In this document: in pieces, positions 63,743-64,000 of the stretch
How the letters are laid out: each line of letters starts with the position of its first letter
How positions within the stretch are numbered: position 1 is the first letter of the stretch
Assembly (NCBI GenBank): GCA_029010495.1
Contig: JAQXKO010000012.1
Location: 73,067-137,066 of the forward strand
DNA: 64,000 nt
DNA from: Clostridiales bacterium
Lineage (GTDB): Bacteria; Bacillota; Clostridia; Lachnospirales; Lachnospiraceae
Direction of reading: 5' to 3'
Notes under the pieces: model-generated
Told to the model about the DNA's origin: nothing
Database searches by the model: none
What the model saw: the letters and a program-made list of their open reading frames with translations, nothing else
Translations under genes and position numbers: made by a program

Positions 63743-64000
63743 ATGTTTATTACAAATGATATCAGATATGTAGGTGTTAACGATCACCGGGGTGATCTTT
63801 TTGAAGGTCAGTATACAGTTCCGAACGGAATGGCATATAATTCATATGTTATTATGGACGATAAGATTGCAGTCTTGGATACTGTTGATGCCGGTTTCGG
63901 AAATGAATGGTTAGATAATATTGCCAAGGTACTTGACGGTCGAAAGCCGGATTATCTTATTATTCAGCATATGGAGCCTGATCATTCCGCCAATATAACA
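63743..64000 (+). CDS. flavodiiron protein (FprA-type A flavoprotein), 5' part
   Basis: The first 86 residues of an oxygen or NO reductase, cut by the window end. The start MFITNDIRYVGVNDHRGDLFEGQYTVP and YNSYVIMDDKIAVLDTVD are typical, and HMEPDHSANIT holds the H-x-E-x-D-H diiron motif of the metallo-beta-lactamase-like domain. AAGGAG precedes ATG 63743. It follows the rubredoxin/rubrerythrin gene, which is functionally matched since rubredoxin donates electrons to flavodiiron proteins. Confidence 0.93.
   Translation, partial: MFITNDIRYVGVNDHRGDLFEGQYTVPNGMAYNSYVIMDDKIAVLDTVDAGFGNEWLDNIAKVLDGRKPDYLIIQHMEPDHSANIT

Noticed and set aside
1-64000. CRISPR array or phage
   Set aside because: No set of regularly spaced direct repeats and no phage structural genes were seen; the only mobile-element genes are the xis-int remnants of the ychF island.

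Overview
The window is a chromosomal segment of a low-GC, Gram-positive anaerobe of the Clostridia, most likely a Lachnospiraceae species (Butyrivibrio/Roseburia/Lachnospira-like). This rests on the dcw-type cluster with two class B PBP genes, the cdaA-cdaR pair, the dgt-dnaG-rpoD-trmK cluster, rubredoxin/rubrerythrin/flavodiiron oxygen-defence genes, AGGAGG-type ribosome binding sites and AT-rich promoters. Species was not determined and no database search was possible. Almost all genes lie on the + strand.

Layout. (1) 1-1160: 3' part of a citrate synthase gene. (2) 1348-7097: a 5.7-kb island inserted exactly at the start codon of ychF. It is bounded by a 16-bp direct repeat (1348-1363 and 7082-7097) that contains the first codons of ychF. 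It carries tRNA-Lys(UUU), the RNA ligase gene rtcB, a small XRE-type regulator, a tandem run of tRNA-Glu(UUC), tRNA-Tyr(GUA) and an aberrant class II tRNA-like sequence, two overlapping genes for RlaP/YcgL-type nucleotidyltransferases, and a decayed excisionase-integrase module. Its left part also holds a 132-bp cloverleaf-forming palindromic element. I read it as a mobile RNA-repair island with its own accessory tRNAs, and it is the most interesting object in the window. (3) 7084-9210: ychF and lgt. (4) 9407-20080: division and cell-wall cluster mraZ-rsmH-ftsL-PBP-PBP-murD-ftsW-ftsQ-ftsZ, with MraZ boxes in front and without mraY, murE, murF or murG. (5) 20229-27690: Y-family polymerase with a small partner, tex, an O-antigen-ligase-like membrane protein, an FAD oxidoreductase and a small membrane protein. 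(6) 27784-34247: carB, an NCS2 purine permease, an AlkD-like protein and a HAD phosphatase fused to a CPCC zinc domain. (7) 34428-41874: membrane proteins, cdaA-cdaR (c-di-AMP synthesis), a clpX homologue and a subtilisin-like protease. (8) 41994-44913: two aminotransferases (one hisC-like) and queH. (9) 44957-48176, minus strand: an FHA-FtsW/RodA fusion followed by its PBP. (10) 48508-54995: dgt, dnaG, rpoD, trmK and a nucleoside kinase. (11) 55054-55404: RNase P RNA. (12) 56025-64000: SleB-like hydrolase, MBL-fold hydrolase, NlpC/P60-like lipoprotein, surE, a LacI-sensor/GGDEF fusion, a flavin-reductase/rubredoxin/rubrerythrin fusion and the start of a flavodiiron protein.

The genes join into a few functions: peptidoglycan synthesis and division (two FtsW/RodA-type polymerases and three class B PBPs), envelope signalling by c-di-AMP, oxygen and peroxide defence at the right end, and tRNA maintenance (rtcB with RlaP on the island, plus queH, trmK and rnpB on the chromosome). 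Coordinates, start codons, repeats and hairpins were read by eye from the sequence. Family names come from motif recognition.
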